Source of the DNA: an uncultured bacterium
GTDB lineage: Bacteria > Bacillota_I > Bacilli_A > RF39 > UBA660
Direction: 5' to 3'
Length of the DNA: 64,000 nucleotides
NCBI GenBank assembly: GCA_946560065.1
Contig: CAMNUE010000005.1
Coordinates: 39,987 to 103,986 of the forward strand
Shown: positions 34,435 to 43,679 of the stretch, piece after piece
How the letters are laid out: every line of letters begins with the position of its first letter
Numbering within the stretch: position 1 is the first letter of the stretch
Position numbers and translations under genes: made by a program
The notes under the pieces: model-generated
What the model was told of the DNA's origin: nothing
Seen by the model: the letters and a program-made list of their open reading frames with translations, nothing else
Databases searched by the model: none

Positions 34435-36363
34435 ATGAATGAAGAAAAGGTAGAGAGAGAGTATGATTCATCAGCAATACAAGTTTTAGAAGGACTTGAA
34501 GCTGTTCGTAAAAGACCAGGTATGTATATCGGATCGACTAGTTCAAGAGGGTTGCATCATTTAGTTTGGGAAATTGTTGATAATGCAATAGATGAAGCTT
34601 TAGCTGGATATTGTTCACATATTGAAGTAACGATATGTAAGGACAATAGTATCATTGTTAAAGATGATGGTCGTGGAATTCCTGTTGATATCCATCCAAA
34701 AACTGGAAAGAGTACAGTTGAAACTGTTTATACAGTATTGCATGCTGGAGGAAAATTTGGTGGAGGAGGATATAAAGTATCCGGTGGTCTTCACGGAGTT
34801 GGTGCTAGTGTTGTTAATGCTTTAAGTGATTGGTTAGAAGTTAAGGTTTATAAGAATGGAAACGTTTATTATCAACGTTATAGTAGAGGTGGACATCCAG
34901 ATGGAGAACTAAAAATTATTGATCAATGTAGTGCTGATAGAACTGGTACTACTGTACATTTTTTACCAGATGATGAGATTTTTACTGATACAACAGTGTA
35001 TGATTATGATATTTTAAAAAATAGATTAAAAGAATTGGCATTTTTGAATAAGGGCCTTAGAATTTCTTTATTTGATGAGAGAGAAGCTGATAAAAAGGAT
35101 ACTTTCCATTATGAGGGTGGATTGATTGAGTATGTTGCTATGCTTAATAAAAATAAAGGTCCAATTCATGAAACAATTGTTGATGTAGAAGGTGAAGAGA
35201 AAGATATTAGAGTTGAAGTTGCTCTTCAATATAATGAGACTTATAATTCTAGTATTTACTCTTTTGTTAATAATATTACTACTCCAGAAGGTGGAACTCA
35301 TGAAGATGGAGTAAGACGTGCATTAACTAGAATTCTTAATAAATATGCTAGTAATCAAGGAATCTTGAAGGAAAAGGATGATCCTCTTACAGGTGATGAT
35401 GTTCGAGAGGGTGTTACAATGATAGTTTCTGTTAAACATCCTAATCCACAATTTGAAGGTCAAACTAAAACAAAATTGGGTAATAGTGAGGTTAGAGGTA
35501 TTGCGGATAAAATATTCTCTGAAGCTTTTGAAAGATTTTTAATGGAAAACCCTGATCAAGCTAAGACTATTGTTGAAAAATCAATGACTGCTAGTAGAGC
35601 AAGAGTAGCTGCTAAAAAAGCTCGTGAACTTACTCGTCGAAAAGGTGATTTAGATGTAACTAATTTTTATGGAAAGTTATCTGATTGTAAGAGCAAGGAT
35701 GCAACAATTAGTGAGATATTCTTAGTTGAGGGTGATTCTGCAGGTGGTTCTGCTATTAAAGGAAGAGATAGTATGACTCAGGCCATTTTACCTTTACGTG
35801 GTAAAATATTGAATGTTGAAAAAGCCCGTTTAGATAGGGCTCTAAGTAATGAAGAAATTCGTACGATTATAACTGCTTTTGGTACAGGAATAGGTGATGA
35901 CTTTGATTTATCGAAACTTAGATATCATAAGATTATAATTATGACAGATGCTGATGTTGATGGTAGTCATATTCGTGTTTTATTGCTTACATTGTTCTAC
36001 AGATTCTTTAAACCTATTGTAGAGGCAGGACATGTGTATGCGGCTCAGCCTCCGTTGTTTTGTATAAAGCATGGAAAAACTATAAAGTATGTCTTAAATG
36101 AAGAGGAAAGAGATGAATATTTGGCTTCTCTTAATCCTAATACAAAATATGATATTGCTCGTATGAAAGGTTTAGGGGAGATGGATGCAGAAGAATTAAA
36201 TGAAACAACAATGGATATAAATAAACGTGTTTTAAGACAAATAACAGTAGATGATGCTATTGCTGCTGATGAAGTTTTCTCTAAATTGATGGGTGAAGAG
36301 GTTGAACCTAGACGTGAATTTATTGAAACAAATGCTACTTATGTAGAAAATCTTGATGTTTAG
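34435..36363 (+). CDS. gyrB: DNA gyrase subunit B
   Basis: ATPase subunit of gyrase, which introduces negative supercoils. 642 residues, the standard length. GHKL ATPase site [13 protein letters not shown], the DDGRGIPVD and [15 protein letters not shown] motifs, TOPRIM domain EGDSAGGSA and [17 protein letters not shown], and the C-terminal [12 protein letters not shown]. The start is the second of two overlapping ATG codons; the first (34431) runs into TGA. Confidence 0.98.
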   Translation: MNEEKVEREYDSSAIQVLEGLEAVRKRPGMYIGSTSSRGLHHLVWEIVDNAIDEALAGYCSHIEVTICKDNSIIVKDDGRGIPVDIHPKTGKSTVETVYTVLHAGGKFGGGGYKVSGGLHGVGASVVNALSDWLEVKVYKNGNVYYQRYSRGGHPDGELKIIDQCSADRTGTTVHFLPDDEIFTDTTVYDYDILKNRLKELAFLNKGLRISLFDEREADKKDTFHYEGGLIEYVAMLNKNKGPIHETIVDVEGEEKDIRVEVALQYNETYNSSIYSFVNNITTPEGGTHEDGVRRALTRILNKYASNQGILKEKDDPLTGDDVREGVTMIVSVKHPNPQFEGQTKTKLGNSEVRGIADKIFSEAFERFLMENPDQAKTIVEKSMTASRARVAAKKARELTRRKGDLDVTNFYGKLSDCKSKDATISEIFLVEGDSAGGSAIKGRDSMTQAILPLRGKILNVEKARLDRALSNEEIRTIITAFGTGIGDDFDLSKLRYHKIIIMTDADVDGSHIRVLLLTLFYRFFKPIVEAGHVYAAQPPLFCIKHGKTIKYVLNEEERDEYLASLNPNTKYDIARMKGLGEMDAEELNETTMDINKRVLRQITVDDAIAADEVFSKLMGEEVEPRREFIETNATYVENLDV

Positions 36364-36374
36364 GAGTGTTGAAT

Positions 36375-38900
36375 ATGGATAGATTAGAAAAAAATAATAT
36401 TGTTAAAGAAGTAGAAGACTCTTTTTTAGAGTATTCGATGAGTGTTATAGTTGCTCGTGCTCTTCCGGATTTGAGAGATGGTTTAAAACCGGTTCATAGA
36501 CGTATTTTGTACTCAATGTATGAATCTGGTTATACACCTGATAAACCTCATAAGAAGAGTGCTAGAATTGTTGGGGATGTTATGGGTAAATACCACCCTC
36601 ATGGAGATTCTTCAATTTATGAAGCAATGGTTCGAATGGCTCAAGATTTTTCATATAGATATATGCTAGTTGATGGTCATGGAAACTTTGGTAATATTGA
36701 GGGTTATGGTGCAGCTGCGATGCGTTATACAGAGTCTAGATTATCGAAGATTTCTTTAGAGTTACTTAGAAATATAAATAAAGATACGGTTAATTTTACT
36801 CCTAACTTTGATGAGAGTGAAAGGGAACCAGAAGTTTTGCCTTCTAGATTTCCTAATATTTTAGTTAATGGAACTACTGGTATTGCTGTAGGTATGGCTA
36901 CTAATATTCCACCTCATAATTTAAGTGAAGTAATTGATGGTTGTGTTGCTTATATTGATAATCCTGAGATTGAACTTGATGAATTAATGCAGCATATTAA
37001 AGGGCCTGACTTTCCTACTGGAGCTATTATTTTAGGTAATAGTGGTATTAAGAAGGCATATGAAACTGGTAGAGGTTCTATTACTATTAGAAGTAAAGCT
37101 ACGATTGAGGAGACTAATGGTAAACAGTATATTATTATCGATGAGGTTCCTTATGGTGTTAATACTTTGGAGCTTAAAAATAAGGTTGCTGAACTTGTTC
37201 ATAACAAAACTATAGAAGGAATTGCTGATTATCATTCTGATTTGAAAGATGGTATAAAAATAACGATAACATTAAAACGAGATGCTAATGCACAGGTTGT
37301 ACTTAACAAGTTGTATAAGCATACATCTTTACAAACTACTTATGGAATAATTTTCTTGATGCTTGATCAAGGAGTACCAAAAACATTAGGTCTTAAAGAT
37401 ATCATTGTTAAATATATAGATTATCAAAAAGAAGTAATTATTAGAAGAACTAAATTTGATTTAGATGTTGCTGAAAAACGTGTTCATATATTAGAGGGAT
37501 TAAAGATAGCTCTTGATAATATTGATGCAGTTATTAAGTTAATTCGTGGTTCTAAAAGTGATGAAGAGGCTAGAAATGGTTTGATGAATAACTTTAATTT
37601 ATCAGAAGTTCAAGCTAATGCTATTTTGGAGATGAGACTACGTCGTTTAACGGGCTTAGAGCGCGAAAAGGTAGAGAATGAACTAAATGACTTGCTAAAG
37701 ACAATTGCCGAATTAAAGGCTATTTTAGCTAGTGATGAGAAGATATTAGAAGTTATTAAAAATGAATTGTTAGAAATTAAACAAAAATATGGTGATGAAA
37801 GACGTACAAATATTGATATGACTGCTATTGAGTATATTGAGGATGAGTCTTTAATTCCAGAAGAAGATATTATCGTCAATTTAACTAAGAATGGCTATAT
37901 TAAGAGACTCAGAACTGATACTTATAAAACTCAAAATCGAGGTGGAGTAGGTATTAAAGGAATGTCTACTAATGAGGAGGATTTTGTAGAACATTTGATA
38001 TCTATGAATACTCATGATTATATATTATTCTTCTCTAACTTAGGTAGAGTATATAGAATGAAAGGTTATGAGGTTCCTGAATTCTCTAGACAATCTAAAG
38101 GTTTACCAATTATTAATTTATTACCATTAGAAAAAAATGAAAACATTAGTTCGATAATTAGTATTAAAACTGATGATGATTTTACTAAGTATTTGATGTT
38201 TGCAACACGTAATGGTATTGTTAAACGTACACCTATTGAAGAGTTTGATAATATTAGAAAAAGTGGTAAAATTGCTATTGTTTTAAAGGAAAATGATGAA
38301 TTAATAAGTGTTAAAAAGACTTGTGGAAAAAATGAAATTGTAATCGGAGCTAATAATGGAAGAATGGTTAGGTTTGATGAAGATGAAATTAGATCTATGG
38401 GTCGTAGTAGTTCAGGGGTTAAGGGAATTGATTTAGATGGTAGCTATGTAGTTGGAGCTGAGGTTGTGGAATCAGGACATTTAGTATTAATAGTTACTGA
38501 AAATGGTTATGGAAAGCAAACAGTAATTGATGAATATCGTAAAACTCATAGAGGTAGTAAAGGTGTAAAAGCATTAAATGTAACTGAAAAGAATGGTACT
38601 ATGGTTTCGTTAAAATGTTTACATCCAGAGGCTAAATTAGATCTTATGATAATGACAGATAGTGGTATTTTGATAAAATTACCATTAGAGCAAGTTTCTA
38701 CGTTGAAAAGAGCTACTCAAGGTGTCAGATTGATAAACTTAAAAGGTGAACAGAAAGTTGCTACTGTTGCTTTAGTTGAAAAAGAAGAAGAGCAAGAGCT
38801 TGATGAGATATCAGAAACCGAAGATAATGTAAGTAATTCTTCTGATACAGTAGTTTCTGGCATTAGTGAAGTTGTATCTGAAAATGAAAAAACAGAGTAA
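36375..38900 (+). CDS. gyrA: DNA gyrase subunit A
   Basis: DNA-cleaving subunit of gyrase. 841 residues from [22 protein letters not shown], with AGGAG eight bases before the ATG. The catalytic tyrosine is in [12 protein letters not shown]; the quinolone region is [19 protein letters not shown]. The C-terminal pinwheel domain has six blades; the GyrA box is QNRGGVG (520-526), a departure from QRRGGKG, and degenerate boxes also occur later (HRGSKG, SSGVKG). The acidic tail ends in the terminator. It directly borders the parS/NBS block. Confidence 0.97.
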   Translation: MDRLEKNNIVKEVEDSFLEYSMSVIVARALPDLRDGLKPVHRRILYSMYESGYTPDKPHKKSARIVGDVMGKYHPHGDSSIYEAMVRMAQDFSYRYMLVDGHGNFGNIEGYGAAAMRYTESRLSKISLELLRNINKDTVNFTPNFDESEREPEVLPSRFPNILVNGTTGIAVGMATNIPPHNLSEVIDGCVAYIDNPEIELDELMQHIKGPDFPTGAIILGNSGIKKAYETGRGSITIRSKATIEETNGKQYIIIDEVPYGVNTLELKNKVAELVHNKTIEGIADYHSDLKDGIKITITLKRDANAQVVLNKLYKHTSLQTTYGIIFLMLDQGVPKTLGLKDIIVKYIDYQKEVIIRRTKFDLDVAEKRVHILEGLKIALDNIDAVIKLIRGSKSDEEARNGLMNNFNLSEVQANAILEMRLRRLTGLEREKVENELNDLLKTIAELKAILASDEKILEVIKNELLEIKQKYGDERRTNIDMTAIEYIEDESLIPEEDIIVNLTKNGYIKRLRTDTYKTQNRGGVGIKGMSTNEEDFVEHLISMNTHDYILFFSNLGRVYRMKGYEVPEFSRQSKGLPIINLLPLEKNENISSIISIKTDDDFTKYLMFATRNGIVKRTPIEEFDNIRKSGKIAIVLKENDELISVKKTCGKNEIVIGANNGRMVRFDEDEIRSMGRSSSGVKGIDLDGSYVVGAEVVESGHLVLIVTENGYGKQTVIDEYRKTHRGSKGVKALNVTEKNGTMVSLKCLHPEAKLDLMIMTDSGILIKLPLEQVSTLKRATQGVRLINLKGEQKVATVALVEKEEEQELDEISETEDNVSNSSDTVVSGISEVVSENEKTE

Positions 38901-38915
38901 ATTCTCTGTTTTTTT
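38889..38915 (+). terminator. Terminator of gyrA
   Basis: ACAGAG...CTCTGT hairpin embracing the gyrA TAA, followed by TTTTTTT. Confidence 0.9.
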
Positions 38916-39011
38916 GTTTATAAAGTTTTATTTAAACAGAAAATTAATATTATGAGTATTAATTTAATATTTTCCACAAATTTTGTTGGGAAATATTTTT
39001 TTATTGAAATT

Positions 39012-39025
39012 ATTTCCCGGGAAAT
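39012..39025. promoter_or_regulatory. Noc-binding site (NBS) copy 1
   Basis: ATTTCCCGGGAAAT, identical to the consensus Noc-binding sequence known from Bacillus. The palindrome extends to 24 bp (39007-39030) with flanking AAATT/AATTT. Confidence 0.85.
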
Positions 39026-39076
39026 AATTTTGATGTTTTTAGTATTTTTTTAACTGAAATATTTTTAATAAAAATT

Positions 39077-39085
39077 TTATCCACA
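39077..39085 (+). promoter_or_regulatory. DnaA box, perfect consensus
   Basis: TTATCCACA, 40 bases before parS copy 1. Confidence 0.7.
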
Positions 39086-39124
39086 TGTATTTACAGATAA
39101 TTTTGTTTGAAGCTAAAAATATGA

Positions 39125-39140
39125 AGTTTCACGTGAAACT
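39125..39140. promoter_or_regulatory. parS site copy 1
   Basis: AGTTTCACGTGAAACT: the 14-bp core GTTTCACGTGAAAC is exact, with A/T outer bases in place of T/A. Confidence 0.85.
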
Positions 39141-39310
39141 TTAAAGGAGATTTTTATTGGATTATATATAAATAAGTGGATTAATTAGAAATTAATTTAA
39201 ATTAAAAAAAATATTCACAGTTTTTGTGAATTAATGTTTTCATTTCTTTATTGAATATTTAACGAATAATTACTTTAATATTTATTTCCACAATGTTGCT
39301 TGAACTATAA

Positions 39311-39326
39311 TGTTTCACGTGAAACT
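39311..39326. promoter_or_regulatory. parS site copy 2
   Basis: TGTTTCACGTGAAACT, one outer base from the 16-bp consensus TGTTTCACGTGAAACA. A DnaA box begins two bases later. Confidence 0.88.
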
Positions 39327-39327
39327 T

Positions 39328-39336
39328 TTATCCACA
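39328..39336 (+). promoter_or_regulatory. DnaA box, perfect consensus, abutting parS 2
   Basis: TTATCCACA separated by one base from parS copy 2 and 14 bases before NBS copy 2's core. Confidence 0.72.
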
Positions 39337-39350
39337 TATTTGATTGAATT

Positions 39351-39364
39351 ATTTCCCGGGAAAT
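39351..39364. promoter_or_regulatory. Noc-binding site (NBS) copy 2
   Basis: ATTTCCCGGGAAAT; the palindrome extends to 22 bp (39347-39368). Confidence 0.85.
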
Positions 39365-39537
39365 AATTTGTAATATGTTTTGTTCACAGCAAATGTTAAT
39401 ACTTGGGTTAGTTTTTGTTTCGAAAACATTATTAGTTATTTATTTTAACAAATATTAAGAATTTATTTATTTTATGCAGGGTTTGTTTATGTTTTAATTA
39501 ACAATTATAAATAACTTTTTCAAAATTAGAATTTTAA

Positions 39538-39553
39538 TGTTTCACGTGAAACA
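39538..39553. promoter_or_regulatory. parS site copy 3 (perfect)
   Basis: TGTTTCACGTGAAACA, the full 16-bp palindrome. TTTCCACA follows at 39557-39564; a ~31-bp segment including both is repeated at 39899-39929. Confidence 0.9.
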
Positions 39554-39695
39554 TTCTTTCCACAGAAAAAAATATATATCAATTGATTTAGGATAGATGT
39601 AGACTTTTTTTACAAAAAATGTGAATTCTGGATTAATTTATCTTTTTATTTTTCACAACTTTTTCTTTATCTTTTTAGTTTTAAATTTTATTCAA

Positions 39696-39711
39696 TGTTT
39701 CACGTGAAACT
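39696..39711. promoter_or_regulatory. parS site copy 4
   Basis: TGTTTCACGTGAAACT, directly followed by the perfect DnaA box TTATCCACA at 39712-39720. Confidence 0.88.
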
Positions 39712-39720
39712 TTATCCACA
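39712..39720 (+). promoter_or_regulatory. DnaA box, perfect consensus, abutting parS 4
   Basis: TTATCCACA starting at the base after parS copy 4. Confidence 0.72.
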
Positions 39721-39900
39721 AAAAATGTTATTAATTTTAATATTTGCATTAAATTTTTTAGTTTTCCACTCTAAGTGGCTATTTTATAATTGTATTTTGA
39801 AATAATTGCTTCCTTGTTTTTGTTTAAATGTTATTGGTATTTAGATATTTTTTTATTTGAATAACTGGTTTTCACAGTTTTTGGAAGAATAATAGTTTAA

Positions 39901-39916
39901 TGTTTCACGTGAAACA
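39901..39916. promoter_or_regulatory. parS site copy 5 (perfect)
   Basis: TGTTTCACGTGAAACA, followed by TTTCCACA at 39920-39927, the same arrangement as copy 3. Confidence 0.9.
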
Positions 39917-40070
39917 TTCTTTCCACAGATTAAATTTATTTTTTAACAAAATATAGGGACAGATTTTTTTTATTCACAGATTTTGTTATTTTTTTGGAAT
40001 TATTAATGTTTTTTGAAGTATTATGTGAGTTTTTCATTTATTTAAAATATTTTTCAACTACTTTCAGTGT

Positions 40071-40086
40071 AGTTTCACGTGAAACA
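40071..40086. promoter_or_regulatory. parS site copy 6
   Basis: AGTTTCACGTGAAACA, one outer base from consensus; TTTCCACA follows at 40095-40102. Confidence 0.87.
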
Positions 40087-40115
40087 TTAATTTTTTTCCA
40101 CAAATGTACGAAATT

Positions 40116-40129
40116 ATTTCCCGGGAAAT
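40116..40129. promoter_or_regulatory. Noc-binding site (NBS) copy 3
   Basis: ATTTCCCGGGAAAT; the palindrome extends to 24 bp (40111-40134), identical to copy 1. Confidence 0.85.
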
Positions 40130-40320
40130 AATTTGCTGATTTTTTTTGCACAGAATTTTTGAGATAAGTGATTTTTTATTCACAATCTTTTGAATTTTTT
40201 TGCTTAATGCTTTGAATTTCCACAAAAAAATCTTTTTTTTAAAATTTTATGCACAAGAATGGTATTTTTTTATGATTTTTTTGAAAAAATGTATTTTCAG
40301 CTGTTTTTAGCAACTTCTGC

Positions 40321-40349
40321 TTTACTTTTGTGTTTTTTTCCTTTAAAAT
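40321..40349 (+). promoter_or_regulatory. Promoter of the SRP RNA
   Basis: TTTACT (40321-40326), 17 bases, TAAAAT (40344-40349), with the RNA's 5' stem starting seven bases later at 40356. Confidence 0.55.
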
Positions 40350-40355
40350 TAATTT

Positions 40356-40431
40356 GTGCAATGAAAGTGATTGAAACAGGTCAGGATTGGAAGATAGCAG
40401 CCTTAAGATCCTCCTTTCATGTGCACTTTTT
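40356..40431 (+). ncRNA. ffs: Small signal recognition particle RNA (4.5S/scRNA type)
   Basis: A ~76-nt RNA with the universally conserved SRP domain IV: GGTCAGG, then ATT-GGAA-GAT forming the GGAA tetraloop tip, then AGCAGCC (40379-40402). The ends pair: GTGCA-a-TGAAAG (40356-40367) with CTTTCA-tg-TGCAC (40414-40426), followed by a T-run as terminator. It binds Ffh to target membrane and secreted proteins. Its position beside tadA and dnaX matches the Bacillus scr gene neighbourhood, except that it precedes tadA here. Confidence 0.9.
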
Positions 40432-40445
40432 GTTTGGAGGAATGT

Positions 40446-40895
40446 ATGAATAAAGATTTTTTGGATTTGGCTTTTTCTTACGCTGAACAGGCATATGGTG
40501 ACAACGAAGTCCCTATAGGAGCTGTTATTGTTAGAAATAATGAGGTAATTTCTTATGGTTTTAACAAAAAAGAGGGTGAAAACTCTGTTTTGGGTCATGC
40601 AGAGCTAATTGCTATTGCTGAGGCTGAAAAAAAGCTTGGAAATTGGAGATTAGAGGAGTGTGACATGTATGTTACTTTGGATCCTTGTCCTATGTGTGCC
40701 AGTGCAATTAAGCAAGCACGTATAAAAAATGTTTATTCTGCTTTAAATAATGCTGATTTTAATAATTTATCGTTAATTTTGGAAATTTTTTCCACAGATA
40801 GGGTAAATTCATCAGTTAATTTTGTTTCAAATCTTGATATTGAACGTTCTAAACGTATTTTGAGTGATTTTTTTAAAAAGCAAAGAAATAAATAA
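40446..40895 (+). CDS. tadA: tRNA adenosine(34) deaminase TadA
   Basis: Converts A34 to inosine in tRNA-Arg(ACG). ~149 residues from MNKDFLDLAFSYAEQAYGDNEVPIGAVIV. Zinc/catalytic motifs GHAELIAI (HAE) and LDPCPMCASAIKQARI (PCxxC). The in-frame upstream extension is rejected because it lies in the SRP RNA terminator, while GGAGG precedes the ATG at 40446. A terminator follows. Confidence 0.96.
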   Translation: MNKDFLDLAFSYAEQAYGDNEVPIGAVIVRNNEVISYGFNKKEGENSVLGHAELIAIAEAEKKLGNWRLEECDMYVTLDPCPMCASAIKQARIKNVYSALNNADFNNLSLILEIFSTDRVNSSVNFVSNLDIERSKRILSDFFKKQRNK

Positions 40896-40910
40896 ATTCT
40901 TTGCTTTTAT
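40877..40910 (+). terminator. Terminator of tadA
   Basis: AAAAGCAAAGAA...TTCTTTGCTTTT, a 12-bp stem enclosing the stop codon, ending in a T-rich run. A TATAAT for dnaX follows at 40916-40921. Confidence 0.85.
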
Positions 40911-40944
40911 TGTGTTATAATAATTTCTAATAGGAGGAATTATT

Positions 40945-42723
40945 ATGTATCAAGCTTTGTATAGAAAATATCGCCCTAAGGATTTTAATTCTGTTGTTGG
41001 ACAGGATTCAATTATAAAAACTTTAAAAAATTCTATTATTAATCACAATTTTTCTCATGCTTACATGTTTTTTGGACCTCGTGGAACTGGAAAAACGACT
41101 ATTTCTAAGATTTTTGCAAGAAATATCAATTGTACGGAGCCTGTAGATGGAATTGCATGTCAAAAATGTGCACATTGTAAGGTTTCTTTTTCTAAAAACT
41201 GTGTAGATATTATTGAAATTGATGCTGCATCTAATAACGGTGTTGATGAAATTCGTGATTTGAAGAATAAAATTACCTTAGTTCCAAGTGAATTAAAATA
41301 TAAGGTTTATATAATTGATGAGGTTCATATGCTTTCTATTGGTGCTTTTAATGCACTTTTGAAGACTTTAGAGGAGCCTCCAGAGCATGCTATTTTCATT
41401 TTGGCAACTACAGATCCGCAAAAGGTTCCTGAGACTATAATTTCTCGTTGTCAGTGCTTTTCTTTTAAAAGAATTTCTGATGATGTTATCAAAAATCGCC
41501 TTAAATTTGTTTGTGATGAAGAAAAAATTGAAATTGATGATGATGTTTTAGAAAGTATTGCTATTTTATCTGATGGTGGTTTGAGAGATGCTTTAGGTTC
41601 CCTGGATAAATTAACATCTTATACTTCTGAAAAAATTACAATGAATGATTTTACTGAAGTTAATGGAATTGTATCAGAAAGTGATATTAATTCTTTAATT
41701 GATGATATTTTGAGTGGAAATATTCAAAAAGTGTTAAAAAGTGTCAATGATTTTAATAATAATGGTAAAAATCTGATTCAAATTATGGTACAAATGTTAA
41801 ATTATGGCAGAAATATGCTTGTGGATTATTATATTTGTGATAAATCTATCTCTTTTTCTTTAGATAATTTGCAGGAATTGATAAATTTGATTAACGAAAA
41901 AATGTTCGATATTAAAAAGAGTGGAAATACTAAAATTTATGTTGAAATGCTTTTATTGAAATTCATTAATGATGTAATTTTACATAAAAATTTGGTTTCT
42001 AATACTGTTTCTGTTAGTACAAATACTGTTAAAAATGAAGTTGCTCCTAATAAAAATAGTGAAATTAGTGTTAATATGTCTAATAATTTAGTTAATAATT
42101 ATACCTCTAACTCTAATTCTGTTCCTTCATCTATTGATAATTCGAAAAGTGCAGATACTGATTCAAAAAATGTTACTACTGCTGATTTCAGGGATGATGG
42201 TGCCGATTTTGAAAAAGATGATGATATTGCTGCTGATTTGCCACCAAAAATTTTGAATATTGGTGAAATTATGAAGGTTAGAGTTAATAATACTATGGCT
42301 CTTGCTAATAAGAATTTATTAAAATTAGAGCTTTCTAACTTTGAATTGTTGAGAGATTTTTCATTTGATCAGGAGATTGGTTATATTGTTTGTTCTTTAT
42401 TGGATGGAAAACTTAGAACTGTAAGTCCTGATAATATAATTATTAGTTTCGAATTTGATTCTAATGTAAAACAGAATTTGGCAAATATTGATAAAATTAT
42501 AGAGGTATATAATAAAATTACAAATAGTAATAAAAATATAGCTATTATATCAGATGAAGAGTGGGAAAAAGTTAAGAATGAATATATTACTAATTTAAAA
42601 AATAACGTTAAGTATGAGGTTGTTTCAGAACCAGATGTTGTGTTGGAAGAATCAGCAAAAGATGATATAATGATTAGTAGTGCTGCAGTTGAACTTTTTG
42701 GTGATATTGTAGAAATAGATTAA
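40945..42723 (+). CDS. dnaX: DNA polymerase III subunit gamma/tau
   Basis: Clamp-loader ATPase that organises the replisome. 592 residues: start MYQALYRKYRPKDFNSVVGQ, Walker A FGPRGTGKTTISKIFA, the zinc module CQKCAHC...C, Walker B IIDEVHMLS, sensor ATTDPQKVPETIISRC. After ~residue 365 a Ser/Asn-rich linker leads to a C-terminal tau domain. No slippery shift sequence was recognised. First gene of a long run dnaX-ebfC-recR-bofA-holB-ricT-trmN6-rsmI-pth-mfd. Confidence 0.97.
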   Translation: MYQALYRKYRPKDFNSVVGQDSIIKTLKNSIINHNFSHAYMFFGPRGTGKTTISKIFARNINCTEPVDGIACQKCAHCKVSFSKNCVDIIEIDAASNNGVDEIRDLKNKITLVPSELKYKVYIIDEVHMLSIGAFNALLKTLEEPPEHAIFILATTDPQKVPETIISRCQCFSFKRISDDVIKNRLKFVCDEEKIEIDDDVLESIAILSDGGLRDALGSLDKLTSYTSEKITMNDFTEVNGIVSESDINSLIDDILSGNIQKVLKSVNDFNNNGKNLIQIMVQMLNYGRNMLVDYYICDKSISFSLDNLQELINLINEKMFDIKKSGNTKIYVEMLLLKFINDVILHKNLVSNTVSVSTNTVKNEVAPNKNSEISVNMSNNLVNNYTSNSNSVPSSIDNSKSADTDSKNVTTADFRDDGADFEKDDDIAADLPPKILNIGEIMKVRVNNTMALANKNLLKLELSNFELLRDFSFDQEIGYIVCSLLDGKLRTVSPDNIIISFEFDSNVKQNLANIDKIIEVYNKITNSNKNIAIISDEEWEKVKNEYITNLKNNVKYEVVSEPDVVLEESAKDDIMISSAAVELFGDIVEID

Positions 42724-42741
42724 TAAAGGAGAGATTAAGTT

Positions 42742-43038
42742 ATGAATATGCAAGCTATGTTAAAGCAAGCTCAAGCTTTACAAAAAGATATGATGAAAGT
42801 TAAAGAAGAAATAGATAATACTGAATTTGTTGGAGAAAGTTCTTTAGTTAAGGTAACTTTAAAGGGCTCAAGAGAGGCTGTAAAAGTTGAAATCAATTCT
42901 GATGATTCATTAGAAAAAGATGATATTGAAGTATTGGAAGATATGTTAGTAGTGGCAATCAATGATGCTAATAAAAAGATTGATGAAATGACTGAAAAGA
43001 AAATGGGAAAATTTGGTAATATTCCAGGTTTATTTTAG
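42742..43038 (+). CDS. ebfC: YbaB/EbfC nucleoid-associated protein
   Basis: Small DNA-binding dimer of the YbaB/EbfC family, 98 residues. Typical start MNMQAMLKQAQALQKDMMKVKEEI and C-terminal EKKMGKFGNIPGLF (the GxxxxPGLF ending). Lies between dnaX and recR as in nearly all Firmicutes; good AAAGGAGA ribosome site. Confidence 0.96.
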   Translation: MNMQAMLKQAQALQKDMMKVKEEIDNTEFVGESSLVKVTLKGSREAVKVEINSDDSLEKDDIEVLEDMLVVAINDANKKIDEMTEKKMGKFGNIPGLF

Positions 43039-43044
43039 CGATTT

Positions 43045-43641
43045 ATGTATCCTGAAAGTATTAGAAGTTTGATTGAATCTTTTAAATATTTACCAGGTAT
43101 TGGTGAAAAGACAGCTGAAAGGTTAGCTTTTTCTGTTTTAGATTTGGAGGAAGAACAAATTGAATTGTTTTCTGAAAGCTTGCTTGATGTTAATAATAAG
43201 GTTCATAAGTGTTCGAAGTGTAATACATTAACAGAAGAAGATTTATGTTATATTTGTTCTGATTCAGGGCGTAACTCTAATGTTTTATGTGTCGTAGAAG
43301 ATACTAAAAGTGTTTTCTTGTTTGAAAAATTGGGTATGTTTAGCGGAAAATATCATGTTCTTGAGGGGTTAATTTCACCTCTTGATGGAATTAATCCAGA
43401 GGATATTGGACTTGATAAATTACTTGATCGTGTTCAAGAAGAAAAATTCGAAGAAATAATATTTGCATTTAAACCAAGTATAGAAGGAGAGACTACTGCT
43501 TTGTATGTGAAGAAAATTCTTGATGATTTAGATATTAAAATTACTAGATTAGCTAGTGGTGTCCCTATTGGTGCGGATATGGAGTATGTCGATAGCTTAA
43601 CATTAGAAAGAGCATTAAATGATAGAAAAGAAATAGAATAA
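43045..43641 (+). CDS. recR: Recombination mediator RecR
   Basis: Ring-forming protein that acts with RecF and RecO in gap repair. 198 residues: helix-hairpin-helix IESFKYLPGIGEKTAERLAF, zinc finger CSKCNTLTEEDLCYIC, TOPRIM domain LCVVEDTKSVFLFEK and the Walker-like C-terminal GADMEYVDSLTLERAL. Starts six bases after the ebfC stop with no strong ribosome site, suggesting coupling. Confidence 0.97.
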   Translation: MYPESIRSLIESFKYLPGIGEKTAERLAFSVLDLEEEQIELFSESLLDVNNKVHKCSKCNTLTEEDLCYICSDSGRNSNVLCVVEDTKSVFLFEKLGMFSGKYHVLEGLISPLDGINPEDIGLDKLLDRVQEEKFEEIIFAFKPSIEGETTALYVKKILDDLDIKITRLASGVPIGADMEYVDSLTLERALNDRKEIE

Positions 43642-43679
43642 TAATATTTTATTTTCATAGTCTTTACAAAGGAGATTAT

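Larger units (their letters stand above)
38916..40353. other. Gene-free centromere-like block with parS, NBS and DnaA boxes
   Basis: A ~1.4-kb extremely AT-rich interval between gyrA and the SRP RNA with no credible gene (frames on either strand lack ribosome sites and family similarity). It contains six parS-like palindromes, three identical NBS palindromes, three perfect TTATCCACA and six TTTCCACA sequences, all listed separately, plus small inverted repeats such as ATTCACA...TGTGAAT at 39213-39231. I interpret it as the main ParB and Noc loading locus of the chromosome, ~9-10 kb from dnaA, and a possible DnaA-binding reservoir or secondary origin element. Confidence 0.85.

Noticed and set aside
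39120..40090. parS palindromes read as transcription terminators or a CRISPR-like array
   Set aside because: They are perfect spacer-less palindromes with no T-run, the intervals between them are irregular (~158-227 bp) and unrelated, and no cas gene is nearby.
40239..40598. Minus-strand open frame of 119 codons across the SRP RNA and tadA start
   Set aside because: It is antisense to two well-supported genes, has no ribosome site and no family resemblance.
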